A stretch of DNA of 64,000 nucleotides from CAVQEK01 sp964596645 (GCA_964596645.1 CAZQVB010000013.1:1-64000), one strand, 5' to 3'; shown: positions 18,365 to 27,392, numbered from the stretch's first letter. Notes: generated by a model from the letters alone, not told the origin. Translations and numbers: made by a program.

Positions 18365-19015
18365 CTACGAATACAATCCAATCACCTTGCGCTCAATGAA
18401 TTTTAGCAGATAATCGGCTTCCTTCTCACCGGGGTTCAGCAACAGGTCATTCAGCTTAATCAGTCTTTTATCGATCATGATTTCGTCCCAAACAGCAAGC
18501 CGCAGCAGGCGTATTTTATTATAGTGGGCATGTACGTCAATGATGAAATCCTTCAATGCGGTTAGTTTCCATCCGGAGGAGCCACGAATACCCAGGTCGC
18601 CGTTTTCCTGCGATTCACCAAAAAGCTCTTCGGCTTTCGTATTGGTCCATATGGGATTTTTCATTCCCGATTTCAGGCATTCTTTCTCATGCTTGCCACA
18701 GTACAGCTTGTATTTCTGAAGCGGAAAGGAGGCACTGTTTTCATAAAATGCCGACCTGAGTGTGGACAGCCTGTACCTGTTGAAGTGGAGCTGTTCGTCG
18801 AGCAGCACGCAGAATCGACCAAACTGATGGGAGTAGGCTTCAAAGCGCAAAGCGGGCTTATGATCCAGGGCGCTCAGCGATTCGCAGGTTTGTTCTATTT
18901 GCCTGCCCCAGCCTTTGTTGTACATATCTGTGGTGCTGATGGTGGTGGGCAATGCATCACTTGGCACATATTTTTGGCCGATGATGGCCATCAGGTTTCT
19001 TTGTTTCAGGGTCAT
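18365..19015 (-). CDS. Conserved hypothetical protein
   Basis: A 216-residue soluble protein that I do not recognise. It is rich in Lys, Leu and aromatic residues and has no signal peptide or membrane segment. A C-x-K-H-x-K-E-C stretch in the middle (LYCGKHEKECLK) could be a metal site but is not a standard finger. The chosen ATG (MTLKQRNLMAII) sits directly after the T-run of a strong terminator hairpin belonging to the decarboxylase operon upstream. The longer frame from a GTG would run through that hairpin and is unlikely. Confidence 0.7.
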   Translation of the reverse strand: MTLKQRNLMAIIGQKYVPSDALPTTISTTDMYNKGWGRQIEQTCESLSALDHKPALRFEAYSHQFGRFCVLLDEQLHFNRYRLSTLRSAFYENSASFPLQKYKLYCGKHEKECLKSGMKNPIWTNTKAEELFGESQENGDLGIRGSSGWKLTALKDFIIDVHAHYNKIRLLRLAVWDEIMIDKRLIKLNDLLLNPGEKEADYLLKFIERKVIGLYS

Positions 19016-19070
19016 AATAAAAATAAAAACCCGGTGCTCCGGAGATGTTTCCGAAGGCACCAGGCTTTTG
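19016..19070 (-). terminator. Intrinsic terminator after the decarboxylase operon
   Basis: On the minus strand GCCTGGTGCCTTCGGA pairs, with small mismatches, with TCCGGAGCACCGGGT across a short loop. A GTTTTTATTTTTATT run follows. It lies between the beta-subunit gene and the unknown downstream gene, and the T-run ends at that gene's ATG. Confidence 0.75.
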
Positions 19071-19098
19071 AGCTATAAGTTAATTGGTCTGGTTTTCT

Positions 19099-20298
19099 TT
19101 AGCTTAAAAACGATATGAGCACACCCGCAGCTACCGCCGAGCCGATGACCCCGGATATGTTGGAAGCCATGGCGTATTGCAGCAGGTGGTTGCTCGGATC
19201 GTGTTTGAGTGCAATTTCATTGGCCACACGCGAAGCCATAGGCACGGCACTAAGGCCAGTGGCACCGATCAGCGGATTGATCTTCTTTTTTGCAAACAGA
19301 TTGTAAATCTTTACCGCATATATGCCGCCGGCTACAGACAGGCAAAAGGCAATAAAGCCGCCGGCAATGATCATGAGCGTTTTTACATCCAGGAAAGTTT
19401 CGGCCGTCATGGTGGCACCCACGGTGAGTCCCAGAAATATGGTGGCTGTATTCAAAATACCTCCCGACGCGGCCTTATGCAGCCGTTCGGTAGGGGTGCC
19501 TATTTCTTTGATCAGATTACCAAACAAGAGCATGCCCACGAGCGGTACCGAGGAGGGCACCATCACCGATACCGCACCACCCAGCAACAGCGGGAACAAA
19601 ATCTTGAGCGTTTTCAGGTTCTTGATTGGGCGCTGGCTTGGGTATAGCCTGTCCTGCTGCCGCATGTTGATCATCAGTTCTTTCTTGTTGGTGGTAAGCC
19701 GCACCACAAAGGGAATAATTACCGGCACCAGGGCCATATATGAATAGGCCGCTATGGCAATGGGCCCGAGCAGGTGTGGCGCCAGCAATATGGTGGTGTA
19801 TATGGCCGTAGGCCCGTCAGCGCCACCGATTATGCCCAGGGATGCCGCCTCCTTCAGCGTGAATCCGGTGAGTAATGCGCCCAGCAATACAGTGAATATG
19901 CCGATCTGTGCTGCAGCGCCAAAGTAGGCCAGCCGCAGGTTGCGCAGCATGGGGCCAAAATCGGTAAGGGCACCTACACCCATGAAAATAAGTGGGGGCA
20001 AAAGCCCCGTCTTAATGAGTGAATAGTACAGCAGGTTCATAATGCCGTACTCCTTGGCGATCTCCAGCAGGGTCATATGCAGCAACTCGTCGGTGGCGGG
20101 CACTATGCCCATGCCGCCGCCCAGTGCATTGGCCAGTATGAGGCCAAAGCCTATCGGTACCAGCAGCAAAGGCTCGTATTCTTTCTTTATACCCAGGTAT
20201 AGCAGGAACAACCCCACCAGTATCATGAAGATCGCCGCGGGATTTTCAATGAAATTCCCAAAGGCGGTCATTCTGTACAACTTCTCAAAAACATCCAT
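19099..20298 (-). CDS. oadB: Sodium-translocating decarboxylase, beta subunit
   Basis: A 399-residue, highly hydrophobic protein with about ten membrane segments, belonging to the OadB/GcdB/MmdB family. It couples decarboxylation of carboxybiotin to Na+ export across the inner membrane. The signature GIIGGADGPTAIYTT, which carries the Asp needed for Na+ transport, is intact, as is the second ion-binding helix region (TVGATMTAE). It is the last of three genes (gamma, alpha, beta) transcribed together, 33 bp after the alpha gene. Which substrate the complex uses depends on the alpha subunit. Confidence 0.94.
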   Translation of the reverse strand: MDVFEKLYRMTAFGNFIENPAAIFMILVGLFLLYLGIKKEYEPLLLVPIGFGLILANALGGGMGIVPATDELLHMTLLEIAKEYGIMNLLYYSLIKTGLLPPLIFMGVGALTDFGPMLRNLRLAYFGAAAQIGIFTVLLGALLTGFTLKEAASLGIIGGADGPTAIYTTILLAPHLLGPIAIAAYSYMALVPVIIPFVVRLTTNKKELMINMRQQDRLYPSQRPIKNLKTLKILFPLLLGGAVSVMVPSSVPLVGMLLFGNLIKEIGTPTERLHKAASGGILNTATIFLGLTVGATMTAETFLDVKTLMIIAGGFIAFCLSVAGGIYAVKIYNLFAKKKINPLIGATGLSAVPMASRVANEIALKHDPSNHLLQYAMASNISGVIGSAVAAGVLISFLS

Positions 20299-20331
20299 AA
20301 AAAAATCAGTCTAGCGCCCGATCAAAAAAAT

Positions 20332-22242
20332 CTACTGCATCCTTACCAACACATCGTCTTCATCTACCGACTCACCGTCGTTGAAGCATATCTCTGTGAT
20401 CTTGCCGGCTTTGTCGGCCGTGATGGCGTTGTACACTTTCATCGATTCTATGTAGCCTACAATGTCGCCCACTTTTACAGTGTCGCCCACCTTTATGCCT
20501 TTCTCTGAGGCGCTTTTGGTTTTGAAGTACTTGCCCTCCAGCGGCGCTTCTATGAGATGTGCATCGCCATTGGCTGTGCTGCTTGCCGGGGCCTTGGTGT
20601 TTTCTTCTTTGGGTGCCGGTACTGCCGGCGCTGCGGTATTTCCATCATTTTCTCCGTACGACACCGACACCACGAAGCGCTCGCCATTCACATCCACATG
20701 CATGGTTTTAGGGGCGAAGCCCGGGGCCGCAGATGCGGCAGGTGCTGCAGGAGAACTTGATGAGGCTTTTTTATCCGATTCTTCTGCTCTCTTCTTGGCA
20801 AGGTCGGCTTCAAATTCTTCCTTGGCCTTACCCGATTTGTAGTTGCGGTACTGTGCCGGGTGCATGGCCAGCTCCATCAGTTCTTCATCGTCTTGGCCAT
20901 AGTCCCAGCCGTTGTCATCCATTTCTTTTTTGAATGAGTCCAGGTTGTCTGGGTAGAGGTCTTGCGGGTGGCCTTCATAGAATTCGCGCCCTTGTTCTTT
21001 AGCCATTTCTACCAGCTCTGGTGCAAGCGGCCCGGGCACTTTGCCCTGTTTGCCGAGCAGCATGTCCCAGGTGTTGTCGTCGATCATGGAGAAGCGATCT
21101 TTGCCTTTTATCATCTGCACCACGTTCATCAGGGCCACATTTTTCACATACTGGCTGTAGGGTGTTACCAATGGCGGATAGCCCATTTTTGGCCATATGT
21201 GTTCTACTTCGTCAAAAAGCCGCACCAGCAGGTCGTCTTGGGTCATCTCGGGTTTGCCATTTTTTGTTAGCCATTTGTTCAGGCTGCTGAGGTTGTTGCC
21301 CAGATCGGCCATAAGGCTGCCCATCATGCCACCTGGCAGGCCCGGGCCTATCAGCAGCGAGTTGAGGAACCGGTTGCGGGCATCGATGTAGTAGCCCAGG
21401 AAGTCGTCGATAAATTCTTGTGTGAGCCGGCGTGCTTCCATGTAGGCTTTCATGTTCACCTTAGGCACGTTAAATCCTGCATCTTCGAGCATGGCCACGG
21501 CGGTAAGCATGTCGGCATGGCCGGTGCCCCACGCGAGTGGCTCCATGCCTACGTCAATGATTTCGGCGCCGGCCCTGGCCACTTCCAATATGGAGGCAGG
21601 CGTGAAGCCGGGGGCTGTCTGGCCATGGTACTGTATCAGCACATCGGGGTAGCTGGCTTTGATGCCCTGTACTATTTTGCCCAGGCTTACGGGCCGACCA
21701 ATGCCGGCCATATCTTTCAGACAGATTTCGTCGGAGCCTGCCTGGATGAGCTTCTCTGCCAGATCCACATAATAATCTACCGTATGCAGTTTGGAGTGCG
21801 TGAGCGACAAGGTGCCCTGTGCGATCATTCCGCCTTCTTTGGCGTATTTTATGGAGTCTATGATGTTTCTGGGGTCGTTCAGTCCGTCGAAGCTGCGCGA
21901 AATATCTACGCCTTGTTTTTTCTTTACCTTAAACATAAGCTTGCGCACGTCGGCAGGTACCGGGCTCATGCGGATGCCGTTCAGCCCGCGCTCGAGCATG
22001 TGGGTTTTTATGCCTGCCTCGTTGAAGGGTTGCGTCCAGGCGCGCACCGCTTTGTTGGGGTTTTCACCAAACAACAAATTGATTTGCTCAAACCCGCCAC
22101 CATTGGTCTCTACGCGCGAAAAGCAGCCCATGTCGATGATGACCGGAGCTATACGCACCAACTGGTCTTTGCGTGGCATGTACTTGCCCGACGACTGCCA
22201 CATATCCCTATACACCAAGGAAAACTGAATATCCTTTGCCAT
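20332..22242 (-). CDS. oadA: Biotin-dependent carboxyltransferase, OadA-like decarboxylase alpha subunit
   Basis: A 636-residue protein. An N-terminal TIM-barrel carboxyltransferase (about 1-300) is followed by a conserved PYC/OADA domain (300-500), an Ala/Pro-rich linker, and a C-terminal biotinyl domain with Lys602 in ESMKVYN. It would transfer carboxyl from oxaloacetate or a related acid to biotin for the OadB sodium pump. Asp13 and Lys176 (KDMAG) match metal-site residues of OadA. The His-x-His pair reads YHGQ (His206, Gln208), so one expected histidine is replaced. The biotin motif also departs from the usual (E)AMKM. It is therefore a divergent group, and oxaloacetate specificity is inferred, not shown. 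Confidence 0.88.
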   Translation of the reverse strand: MAKDIQFSLVYRDMWQSSGKYMPRKDQLVRIAPVIIDMGCFSRVETNGGGFEQINLLFGENPNKAVRAWTQPFNEAGIKTHMLERGLNGIRMSPVPADVRKLMFKVKKKQGVDISRSFDGLNDPRNIIDSIKYAKEGGMIAQGTLSLTHSKLHTVDYYVDLAEKLIQAGSDEICLKDMAGIGRPVSLGKIVQGIKASYPDVLIQYHGQTAPGFTPASILEVARAGAEIIDVGMEPLAWGTGHADMLTAVAMLEDAGFNVPKVNMKAYMEARRLTQEFIDDFLGYYIDARNRFLNSLLIGPGLPGGMMGSLMADLGNNLSSLNKWLTKNGKPEMTQDDLLVRLFDEVEHIWPKMGYPPLVTPYSQYVKNVALMNVVQMIKGKDRFSMIDDNTWDMLLGKQGKVPGPLAPELVEMAKEQGREFYEGHPQDLYPDNLDSFKKEMDDNGWDYGQDDEELMELAMHPAQYRNYKSGKAKEEFEADLAKKRAEESDKKASSSSPAAPAASAAPGFAPKTMHVDVNGERFVVSVSYGENDGNTAAPAVPAPKEENTKAPASSTANGDAHLIEAPLEGKYFKTKSASEKGIKVGDTVKVGDIVGYIESMKVYNAITADKAGKITEICFNDGESVDEDDVLVRMQ

Positions 22243-22307
22243 TGCTTTAATTGTTAATGTTCAAAATAGTTTTTTTCAATATTGACTGCCTATTGCAGTC
22301 AGGGTAT

Positions 22308-22589
22308 TTAATCTCTTCTTTCCATGAGTTTTTCTATACGAGTCACCTGGCCACGCCCCCCGGTGGCATCCTGCACGGCTGCTGCTATGGCGGCCAGTTT
22401 GGCTGGCGCTATGCCTGCCAATACAGGAGCAGCAGTATTGGGTACCTGCACCAGTTCATCGGCAGGGAAATACTTATTGACCAAACGAATGAGCAGATTG
22501 CCAAAAATGACCACTAAAACCAGTATGCAAACTACTGTGATCATGCCCACCAGAAGCAGGGTGAGGCCGGTGTTTATATCAGCATTCAT
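22308..22589 (-). CDS. oadG: Sodium pump decarboxylase gamma subunit (OadG family)
   Basis: A 93-residue protein with one N-terminal transmembrane helix (about 8-32) and a cytoplasmic tail containing the pattern KLAAIAAAVQDATGG. This gamma-subunit architecture anchors the alpha subunit to the membrane part. It is the first gene of the three-gene decarboxylase operon, 65 bp upstream of the alpha gene. I use the ATG at 22589; an upstream TTG would add three residues. Confidence 0.85.
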   Translation of the reverse strand: MNADINTGLTLLLVGMITVVCILVLVVIFGNLLIRLVNKYFPADELVQVPNTAAPVLAGIAPAKLAAIAAAVQDATGGRGQVTRIEKLMERRD

Positions 22590-22672
22590 AAATTTCAAGT
22601 ATAGGTGGGCTTAAAGGTAAAGAATTAAAAAAAGGCGAAAAGTGACATTAATCATGGATTGGGCAAATTTTG

Positions 22673-22686
22673 CCAACCCGGGTTGG
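22673..22686. promoter_or_regulatory. 14-bp perfect palindrome in the decarboxylase promoter region
   Basis: CCAACCCGGGTTGG is self-complementary and lies between the divergent decarboxylase operon and the DUF1573 gene. It could be an operator for either. No regulator is assigned. Confidence 0.4.
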
Positions 22687-22839
22687 ATTGAAAAAATGCA
22701 AATGCGACACGGTTCATACACCCCGTACAACATAACTCATCCTACGGCGTTTGGCAAAAAGGATTAATTTTTAAATTAGCACCTTGTAGGAGGTTCCAAC
22801 ACACTCTTGTTCAGTATAAAACACATAAATAACCATCAT

Positions 22840-23265
22840 ATGAAATACTTGAAAAAAATATTCTTATTGGAAGCAGCAGTTTTGTTCATTGTACTTGCTG
22901 CCCAGGCGCAGGCTGTGCAGGTAGAAAGCGCAGGGGCACCAGGCGAATTGGCAAAATTCAACTGGAATGAAACAACCCACAATTTTGAACAGATAGTGCA
23001 GGGCAAGCCGGTCTCTTTCGAGTTCAGCTTTACCAATACCGGAGGAGCCCCGCTGGTGATTTCCGACGTAAAAGGCTCATGTGGCTGCACAGTGACAGAA
23101 TACACCAAAGAACCTGTATTGCCAGGCAAATCGGGGATTGTAAAAGCCACCTTTAATGCCGCTGCTATGGGCGCATTTAACAAAAGCATTCGCGTAACCG
23201 CCAATGTAGAGGGCGGTACCGAAACACTTTATATAAAAGGCGAAGTAGTAAAAGAGCCGAGCTGA
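22840..23265 (+). CDS. DUF1573 domain protein, exported
   Basis: A 141-residue protein. A signal peptide (residues 1-22, hydrophobic, ending AQAQA) precedes one DUF1573 immunoglobulin-like beta-sandwich: H-N-F-E-Q-I-x-Q-G at the start, then F-x-F-T-N-T-G-x-x-P-L-V-I and SCGCTV. These are the family's conserved features. Function in Bacteroidota is unknown, probably periplasmic. The ATG at 22840 places the signal peptide correctly; the longer frame starts from a TTG. A strong terminator follows the gene. Confidence 0.88.
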   Translation: MKYLKKIFLLEAAVLFIVLAAQAQAVQVESAGAPGELAKFNWNETTHNFEQIVQGKPVSFEFSFTNTGGAPLVISDVKGSCGCTVTEYTKEPVLPGKSGIVKATFNAAAMGAFNKSIRVTANVEGGTETLYIKGEVVKEPS

Positions 23266-23295
23266 TAGACGGCCGGCAATGAAAAATAGCGATGA

Positions 23296-23320
23296 GGCCC
23301 CGGTTAGGGGCTTTTTTTTT
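23296..23320 (+). terminator. Intrinsic terminator after the DUF1573 gene
   Basis: GGCCCC, a short loop and GGGGC form a GC-rich hairpin followed by nine T residues. It begins 31 bp after the stop codon. Confidence 0.85.
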
Positions 23321-23390
23321 GCCCTGATTCGTGCCTCTGCCTGTGAATTCCCCACACATCTGCCTCTTTTCTCATAGTCAACAATTTGCC

Positions 23391-23398
23391 TATTTTTG
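23391..23398 (+). promoter_or_regulatory. Bacteroidota -7 element (TATTTTTG) of lysS
   Basis: TATTTTTG fits TAnnTTTG, 21 bp upstream of the lysS ATG. No clear TTG at the expected -33 spacing is seen. Confidence 0.5.
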
Positions 23399-23418
23399 CA
23401 CCTCAAAATTGGAATAAG

Positions 23419-25152
23419 ATGCACCTAAGTGAACAGGAAATACGGAGAAGAGAAGAGCGCGCCGAGTTAGAAAAGCTGGGTGTGAACCCCTATCCATCAG
23501 AACTTTTTGAAGTGAATGTGACCACCAAAGACATTCATGAAAACTATGAGAAGCGCAAGACGGATTATAAAAATATAACCATCGCCGGCAGGATGATGAG
23601 CCAGCGCATTATGGGCTCGGCCTCATTTGCAGAAATACAGGATCAGGATGGGCGCATACAGGTGTATATCAATCGTGACGAAATATGCCCGACTGACGAC
23701 AAAACACTGTACAACACGGTGTTCAAGAAACTGCTCGACATTGGCGACATCATAGGCATAAAGGGCTATGTGTTTACCACAAAAACTGGCGAAATATCCA
23801 TATGGGCCAAAGAACTGAAGATATTGACTAAGTCGCTGCGGCCGCTGCCTATTGTAAAAGAAACCACCGATGAACAGGGCAATGTGGTGACACACGACGC
23901 ATTCCGCGACCCGGAGTTGCGATACCGCCAGCGCTATGTAGACCTGATCGTGAACCAGAAGGTACGGGAGGTGTTCAAGCAGCGTACGCAGATGGTCACC
24001 TCTATCCGGCAGTTCCTGAATGACAAGGGCTATCTGGAGGTAGAGACACCTGTGCTGCAACCGCTGTATGGAGGCGCTGCTGCCCGGCCATTCAAGACGC
24101 ACCACAACACGCTCGACATGCCCCTGTATCTGCGAATAGCCAATGAGCTGTATCTGAAGCGGCTGATTGTAGGCGGCTTTGAAGGTGTGTATGAGTTTGC
24201 CAAAGATTTTCGCAACGAAGGCATGTCGCGTTTTCACAATCCGGAATTTACGCAGGTAGAACTGTACGTGGCCTACAAAGATTACCTCTGGATGATGGAC
24301 CTGGTAGAAGAAATGGTGGAAAAGGCCGCCCTGGACATGCACGGCACCACCAGCATACAAGTGGGCAAGCATACGATCGATTTCCAGCGGCCCTGGAAGC
24401 GCTTCACCATGTTCGAGGCCATAGCGCATTTTACAGGAATTGATATATCGGAAATGGACGAGGAGGCTCTGCGTGCCACCTGCCGCAAGCTGAAGGTGCC
24501 GGTGAGCGATGCCATGGGCAAGGGAAAACTCATCGATGAAATATTTGGCGAGACCTGTGAGCCGCACCTCATTCAGCCCACATTCATTACCGACTATCCT
24601 TTGGAGATGTCGCCACTGGCCAAGAAGCACCGCAGCAAGCCGGGGCTGGTAGAGCGGTTTGAGGCCATTTGCAACGGCAAAGAGATTTGCAATGCCTTCA
24701 GCGAGTTGAATGATCCGATCGATCAGCGCGAGCGGTTTGAGCTGCAACTGGAGCTTGGCAAGCGCGGCGACGAAGAGGCCATGGTGCTTGACGACGATTT
24801 TCTGCGTGCGCTGGAATACGGCATGCCGCCAACCGCAGGCCTGGGCATAGGCATTGACCGCCTTGCCATGATCATGACCAATTCTAACTCCATACAGGAC
24901 GTGATCTTTTTCCCGCAAATGAAGCCCGAGAAGAAGAAAGCGGGATTTCCGGAGGAAGATTTTATAAACCTTGGTGTGCGCAAGGAGCTGTTGCCGATTT
25001 TTCAAAAGCTGGGCATCTTAACCGTAGAAGCGCTCAAAAATCAGAAACCGGGCAAACTCTTCAACGACGTATGCGGTATGCGCAAAAAACTAAAGTTGGA
25101 AAGCGTGCAAAATCCCACGCAAGAGGAAGTGGCCGGGTGGATTAGTGCCTGA
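23419..25152 (+). CDS. lysS: Lysyl-tRNA synthetase, class II
   Basis: A 577-residue class II aminoacyl-tRNA synthetase. An N-terminal OB-fold anticodon-binding domain (about 55-150) precedes the catalytic core with motif 2 (FAKDFRNEGMSRFHNPEFTQ) and motif 3 (GLGIGIDRLAMI). A C-terminal extension of ~75 residues after motif 3 is typical of many Bacteroidota LysS. It charges tRNA-Lys in the cytoplasm. The ATG at 23419 (MHLSEQEIRRREE) is preferred; the upstream TTG frame overlaps the promoter. Confidence 0.97.
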   Translation: MHLSEQEIRRREERAELEKLGVNPYPSELFEVNVTTKDIHENYEKRKTDYKNITIAGRMMSQRIMGSASFAEIQDQDGRIQVYINRDEICPTDDKTLYNTVFKKLLDIGDIIGIKGYVFTTKTGEISIWAKELKILTKSLRPLPIVKETTDEQGNVVTHDAFRDPELRYRQRYVDLIVNQKVREVFKQRTQMVTSIRQFLNDKGYLEVETPVLQPLYGGAAARPFKTHHNTLDMPLYLRIANELYLKRLIVGGFEGVYEFAKDFRNEGMSRFHNPEFTQVELYVAYKDYLWMMDLVEEMVEKAALDMHGTTSIQVGKHTIDFQRPWKRFTMFEAIAHFTGIDISEMDEEALRATCRKLKVPVSDAMGKGKLIDEIFGETCEPHLIQPTFITDYPLEMSPLAKKHRSKPGLVERFEAICNGKEICNAFSELNDPIDQRERFELQLELGKRGDEEAMVLDDDFLRALEYGMPPTAGLGIGIDRLAMIMTNSNSIQDVIFFPQMKPEKKKAGFPEEDFINLGVRKELLPIFQKLGILTVEALKNQKPGKLFNDVCGMRKKLKLESVQNPTQEEVAGWISA

Positions 25153-25158
25153 AGGATA

Positions 25159-25180
25159 ATCCTTTAAAAAGGATCATTCT
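25159..25180 (+). terminator. Possible terminator after lysS
   Basis: ATCCTTT-AA-AAAGGAT is a perfect inverted repeat (7-bp arms, AT-rich) seven bases after the lysS stop, with a T-rich stretch shortly after. It overlaps the stop of the convergent gene. Confidence 0.4.
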
Positions 25181-25743
25181 TTTTCGAGCCACTCCGAAAG
25201 CGGCAGGCCATCTACAAACAAATCAGCAATGGCGGCATTGCCATTTTTTATATAGAGCTCAGCATATACAGGCTGGTTGGTGTCGCTCAGCAATTGTGCT
25301 ACTCTTTTTTCTGCCTCCAGGGCTTTGCTTTCATCGATGTAGAACCGGTCGAAAGCGTAAGACAACCGAAGGGTGGTATTGGACATGGTGGTTGAGAGCC
25401 CCGATACCTGCGCTTTCACATACAGGCCATTGTCCGGCTCTGCCACCGATACGCCATCGATGATGGCATAGCCGGCAGTGTCGGTTTTGAACTGTACGTA
25501 CAATTCCATGCCGCTGAGCTCATAGTTAGCGCTATCGATGGTGTACGTTGTTTCAGCAAAAGACAATTGGAGATAGCGGCCGCGCAAGGGGTCGATGGGG
25601 TCTACGGGCGCCAACTTCATTTTGATGGCAGTGCCCGCGTATAGCAGCCGCTCCATTTTCCAGATCATACCGATGGGCACATACCACTGCCCCAGTATGC
25701 CCAGGGCAAGTACGAATAGTCCGTATTTGGCCGTAAACTTCAT
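25174..25743 (-). CDS. GDYXXLXY domain-containing protein
   Basis: A 189-residue protein with one N-terminal membrane anchor (about 8-28) and a beta-rich extracytoplasmic domain. The family's name motif appears in degenerate form (L-R-G-R-Y-L-Q-L-S-F). A conserved R-F-Y-I-D-E element before an acidic helix is also present. Members are almost always encoded next to a DUF2157 membrane protein, as here: the two reading frames overlap by four bases. Function unknown. Confidence 0.85.
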   Translation of the reverse strand: MKFTAKYGLFVLALGILGQWYVPIGMIWKMERLLYAGTAIKMKLAPVDPIDPLRGRYLQLSFAETTYTIDSANYELSGMELYVQFKTDTAGYAIIDGVSVAEPDNGLYVKAQVSGLSTTMSNTTLRLSYAFDRFYIDESKALEAEKRVAQLLSDTNQPVYAELYIKNGNAAIADLFVDGLPLSEWLEKE

Positions 25744-27029
25744 GGGTTCAATATTTTTTCTCGGTTTTTCTTCATGACCATGCGGTAATTGCCCAGAAAA
25801 AAGCCTGCACCTACGATGATGAACAAAAGGCCTCTAACCACAAAACTGAGATTGGAGTCGAAGAAGCGGCACGTGGTCAGTATGGCAATGATGCCCATAC
25901 CGGCGTTGAGCTGCCAAAGGCTATTGCTGCGGCTGCCCTGTACAATAATGGATATGCCCAAAACCAGTACATACACATTAATGAGTACTGCGCTAAGCCA
26001 GGGGAGCTGATGACCCACCACCAGGCTTACCATAAAAAGTACAAATCCATATAAAATGACATTGCTCAACAGTTGGCTGCGTTGCCGCGCCATATATAGT
26101 ATAATGAGTATGACTACCACCGCAAGCAATATGGAGATGAACACATCGGCAGAAAACATCTGGAGCTGGTGATACCTTAGTTCATGCCAATACCATTTGA
26201 AACTCAATGCCATCAGTACCACGACAATGCCCAACCAGCCGACGGCAATCCATTGTTTGCCGCTGTGGGTTGTTTTATCATTCAAAAGCAGGCCGACCAG
26301 AATGAACAACGTGAACAGGCTGAGATAAGCCGATACCATAAGCTCTTCCTGCGTGCCGGCTAAAGTGCCAAGTGCTGTACAAATACTCAGTGGTATGCCT
26401 ACAGAGTGAAATGCAACGAAATTTGTGCTGTGGCGCTGCTTCAACAGATGAAAATAGTACGGAAGTATGGCAAGCAGTAAAGGCCAGTACCAAAGCGCGC
26501 TACCGCCAGGATACTGCCAATACCCGGTTTGCGCAGCATACAGCGTGATGCCGACAATGTATAGCAAGGATGTGAACGAAGAAGACAAGGCGTATACCAC
26601 AGGCAGCGCCAGAAGCATCCAGGTGAGAAGAAAGCTGCCCAGGTCGCCTTCTATTTGGTAGATTTGGCTGACGAGGGAAATGCACGAGCCGATGGCTAAA
26701 AACAAAAATATGCCGGCACCTTCGCGCCAGGCGCTTTTTTGGAAAGAACGGGTGAAGGTGAGTGCGGCCAGCACCTGGCCAAGAAGGAGTGGTGCAAAAG
26801 CAATGGCAACCCTGATCGGTTTGGCCAGTGAATCCCAGTTGTGCGCTATGAGGAGGATGATGCCTAAGCCGACCAGCAAGGCTCCAAGTATTCCAAAAAC
26901 CAGGGTCTGGCGGTTGCCGGCTGAGTTTTCTTTATTGTGAAAATACTGCTGAATGCGCTCCGCCGTACCGGCATCGATTATATTGGCCTCTCGCAGTTCG
27001 TCCAGCGCATTGATCAGATTTTGGGCCAT
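25740..27029 (-). CDS. DUF2157 domain membrane protein
   Basis: A 429-residue inner-membrane protein with a cytoplasmic N-terminal helical region (about 1-45, A-x-N-L-I-N-A-L-D-E-L) followed by about twelve hydrophobic segments. The L-x-A-H-N-W-D-S-L-A-K-P-x-R motif at the first membrane hairpin is characteristic of DUF2157. It is coupled by a 4-bp overlap to the GDYXXLXY gene, suggesting the two products form one complex. Function unknown. The ATG at 27029 is used; a TTG would add three residues. Confidence 0.85.
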   Translation of the reverse strand: MAQNLINALDELREANIIDAGTAERIQQYFHNKENSAGNRQTLVFGILGALLVGLGIILLIAHNWDSLAKPIRVAIAFAPLLLGQVLAALTFTRSFQKSAWREGAGIFLFLAIGSCISLVSQIYQIEGDLGSFLLTWMLLALPVVYALSSSFTSLLYIVGITLYAAQTGYWQYPGGSALWYWPLLLAILPYYFHLLKQRHSTNFVAFHSVGIPLSICTALGTLAGTQEELMVSAYLSLFTLFILVGLLLNDKTTHSGKQWIAVGWLGIVVVLMALSFKWYWHELRYHQLQMFSADVFISILLAVVVILIILYMARQRSQLLSNVILYGFVLFMVSLVVGHQLPWLSAVLINVYVLVLGISIIVQGSRSNSLWQLNAGMGIIAILTTCRFFDSNLSFVVRGLLFIIVGAGFFLGNYRMVMKKNREKILNP

Positions 27030-27075
27030 AGTGGGCAAATGTGATTTGGCGACAGCATTTGCGTGGCAATTACAT

Positions 27076-27112
27076 AAAAAAAGGCGACGGGATTATATCT
27101 TTTCCCGTCGCC
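27076..27112 (-). terminator. Intrinsic terminator of the atpD-atpC operon
   Basis: On the minus strand GGCGACGGGA pairs perfectly with TCCCGTCGCC (10-bp stem, 10-base loop), followed by seven T residues. It lies just after atpC. Confidence 0.92.
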
Positions 27113-27135
27113 CACCTTACATCGTCAGAGGTAGT

Positions 27136-27384
27136 TTATTCCTCTACTATTTTTTCTACCAGCACATTTATGTTGTTGTCGAGCACCTCTACCACGCCGC
27201 CATCCACTGTCATTTCGTGTGTGCCGCCTTTTCCCACGTATTTCAGTTTGCCTTTGTCGAGCGTGCTGATGATGGGGGCGTGATTTTTAAGCACCTGAAA
27301 AGAACCCATACTTCCCGGGAAGGTGGCGGATTCTACTTCTCCTTTAAAGATGGTTTTGTCTGGGGTTATGATTTCAAGATGCAT
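27136..27384 (-). CDS. atpC: ATP synthase epsilon subunit
   Basis: An 82-residue epsilon subunit of F1, consisting only of the N-terminal beta-sandwich (M-H-L-E-I-I-T-P-D ... F-P-G-S-M-G-S-F-Q-V-L-K-N-H-A-P). The C-terminal helical hairpin seen in longer homologues, which inhibits ATP hydrolysis, is absent. This short form is common in Bacteroidota. It is the second gene of a two-gene atpD-atpC operon; the other ATP synthase genes are not in the window. Confidence 0.95.
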   Translation of the reverse strand: MHLEIITPDKTIFKGEVESATFPGSMGSFQVLKNHAPIISTLDKGKLKYVGKGGTHEMTVDGGVVEVLDNNINVLVEKIVEE

Positions 27385-27392
27385 TGCGCTGC

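Noticed and set aside
23623..25005. 460-codon minus-strand open frame opposite lysS
   Set aside because: Antisense shadow of the conserved synthetase gene; no independent evidence.
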